Positions 63,230 through 64,000 of a stretch of 64,000 bases of DNA are shown piece after piece. The stretch is from NCBI GenBank assembly GCA_963575745.1, contig CAUYUJ010001436.1, positions 407,911-471,910 of the forward strand, read 5' to 3'. A model generated the notes under the pieces. The model searched no databases, was not told the DNA's origin, and saw nothing but the letters and a program-made list of their open reading frames with translations. A program made the position numbers and the translations under genes. Position 1 is the stretch's first letter. Every line of letters starts with the position of its first letter. The stretch is from Prorocentrum cordatum. Lineage: Eukaryota; Sar; Dinophyceae; Prorocentrales; Prorocentraceae.

Positions 63230-63900
63230 ACCATTGCCACCGCCATCGCCGCCAACATCATACCAACACCAGCAGCATCAGCATCACCATGTTCACCAGT
63301 ACAATCATCATCATCGTCCTCATCATTATCATCAACATCACCACCACCACCACTACCATCATCATCGCCATCATCGTCATCGTCATCCTCAGCAAAAGCA
63401 TAATCCCGATCATCATTCCAAACACCCCCGTGATCATGTATATCCTGCACACGGATCCCTCAAGCTTAGGGATACGATGTGTTTCACGTGGCGGCCTTCC
63501 TCCTCCTCCTCCTCCTCCCCCTCTTCCTCCTCCTATTCCACCTTTTCCTCCCTGATCCTCCTCCTTGTCGCTATGACCACGGCCACAACCATCACCAACA
63601 TCATCATCACCACCATCCTTCTCACCACCATCCGCACCCTCATCATCATACCCACCAGCAGCGTCAGCATCATCAGCATCACCCTCACCATCATCATCAT
63701 CCTCATCATCATCAACATCATCAGCATCCCCATCATCATCGTCATCAGCAGCAGCATCCCCATCATAAGCATCCCAGCACCGTCAGGACCTTCATCTCCA
63801 TCCCGGCTCTCCCAAACACTGAGATTCGAGGTGACACACGTAACGGCCATCCCTTGCCTTCTCCTCCTCCTCCTCCTCCTCCTGCTCCTCCTGCTCCGCG
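63230..63900. repeat. CAT/CAC trinucleotide and CCT tracts
   Basis: (CAT)n/(CAC)n at 63225-63410 and 63580-63780, CCT at 63495-63555 and 63860-63895. The last 100 bases hold nothing recognisable. Confidence 0.9.
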
Positions 63901-64000
63901 TCATCACCGTCACCACCCCCATGTGAAAGTCCCGAGCGAGTTCGCGATTCCTGCGTACCAGGAAATGTATGACGAGAGCGCACTTCTTTGGCAATGCGCA

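Noticed and set aside
1-64000. Bacterial or organellar origin, CRISPR arrays, operons
   Set aside because: No spaced identical repeats of CRISPR type, no gene clusters or ribosome-binding sites. Introns, LINE and microsatellites show nuclear eukaryotic DNA.

Overview
This window is nuclear DNA from a eukaryote, most probably a dinoflagellate. It is GC-rich and full of pyrimidine/purine (CCT/GGA) microsatellites, GAC/GTC, GAT, CA and GA tracts and several degenerate satellites. Its one securely recognised cellular gene is split by introns with GA or GT donors and acceptors of the form AG|G, the unusual splice pattern reported for dinoflagellates. A 100-base N run (41285-41384) marks an assembly gap. 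The species cannot be fixed from the sequence. The transposon content resembles what I know of Prorocentrum, Polarella and Symbiodiniaceae, but that is inference. No spliced-leader, rRNA or tRNA gene was found.

Layout. 0-12 kb: no secure gene; microsatellites, arrays of a CCAAGATGGC-type motif, a ~0.9-kb repeat (R1) and several short inverted-repeat (MITE-like) elements. About 12.4-20.5 kb, minus strand: a decayed retroelement-like unit with a tyrosine recombinase (R...HxxR...Y), an Arg/Pro/Ala-rich stretch, a reverse transcriptase and an RNase H-like domain, bracketed by short direct repeats. 20.4-23.2 kb: no secure gene. 23.2-28.6 kb, minus strand: the gene for the scaffold (A, PR65) subunit of protein phosphatase 2A, five exons, 583 residues visible and only the extreme N-terminus missing. 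28.7-32.9 kb: a MITE, two more R1 copies and satellite arrays. 32.95-38.6 kb, minus strand: a LINE-type retrotransposon with endonuclease, reverse transcriptase, zinc fingers and a helical C-terminal domain, broken by about three frameshifts. 38.6-64 kb: mostly satellites, microsatellites and MITE-like elements, plus one stretch (52.3-53.5 kb) that may hold exons of an unrecognised gene.

The main biological signal is the link between small transposons and introns. Intron 1 of the PP2A-A gene is a 184-bp element with ~47-bp terminal inverted repeats and an exact 5-bp target duplication (CAGGA). The splice sites fall inside the duplication, so removing the intron restores the pre-insertion reading frame. 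A second copy of the same family, with its own exact 5-bp duplication, lies at 1240-1419. Intron 3 is largely made of three other such elements, one nested in another. A separate family (M1) has four full copies in two size classes, each with an 8-bp target duplication. The window is therefore a compact example of introner-like intron gain in a dinoflagellate genome.
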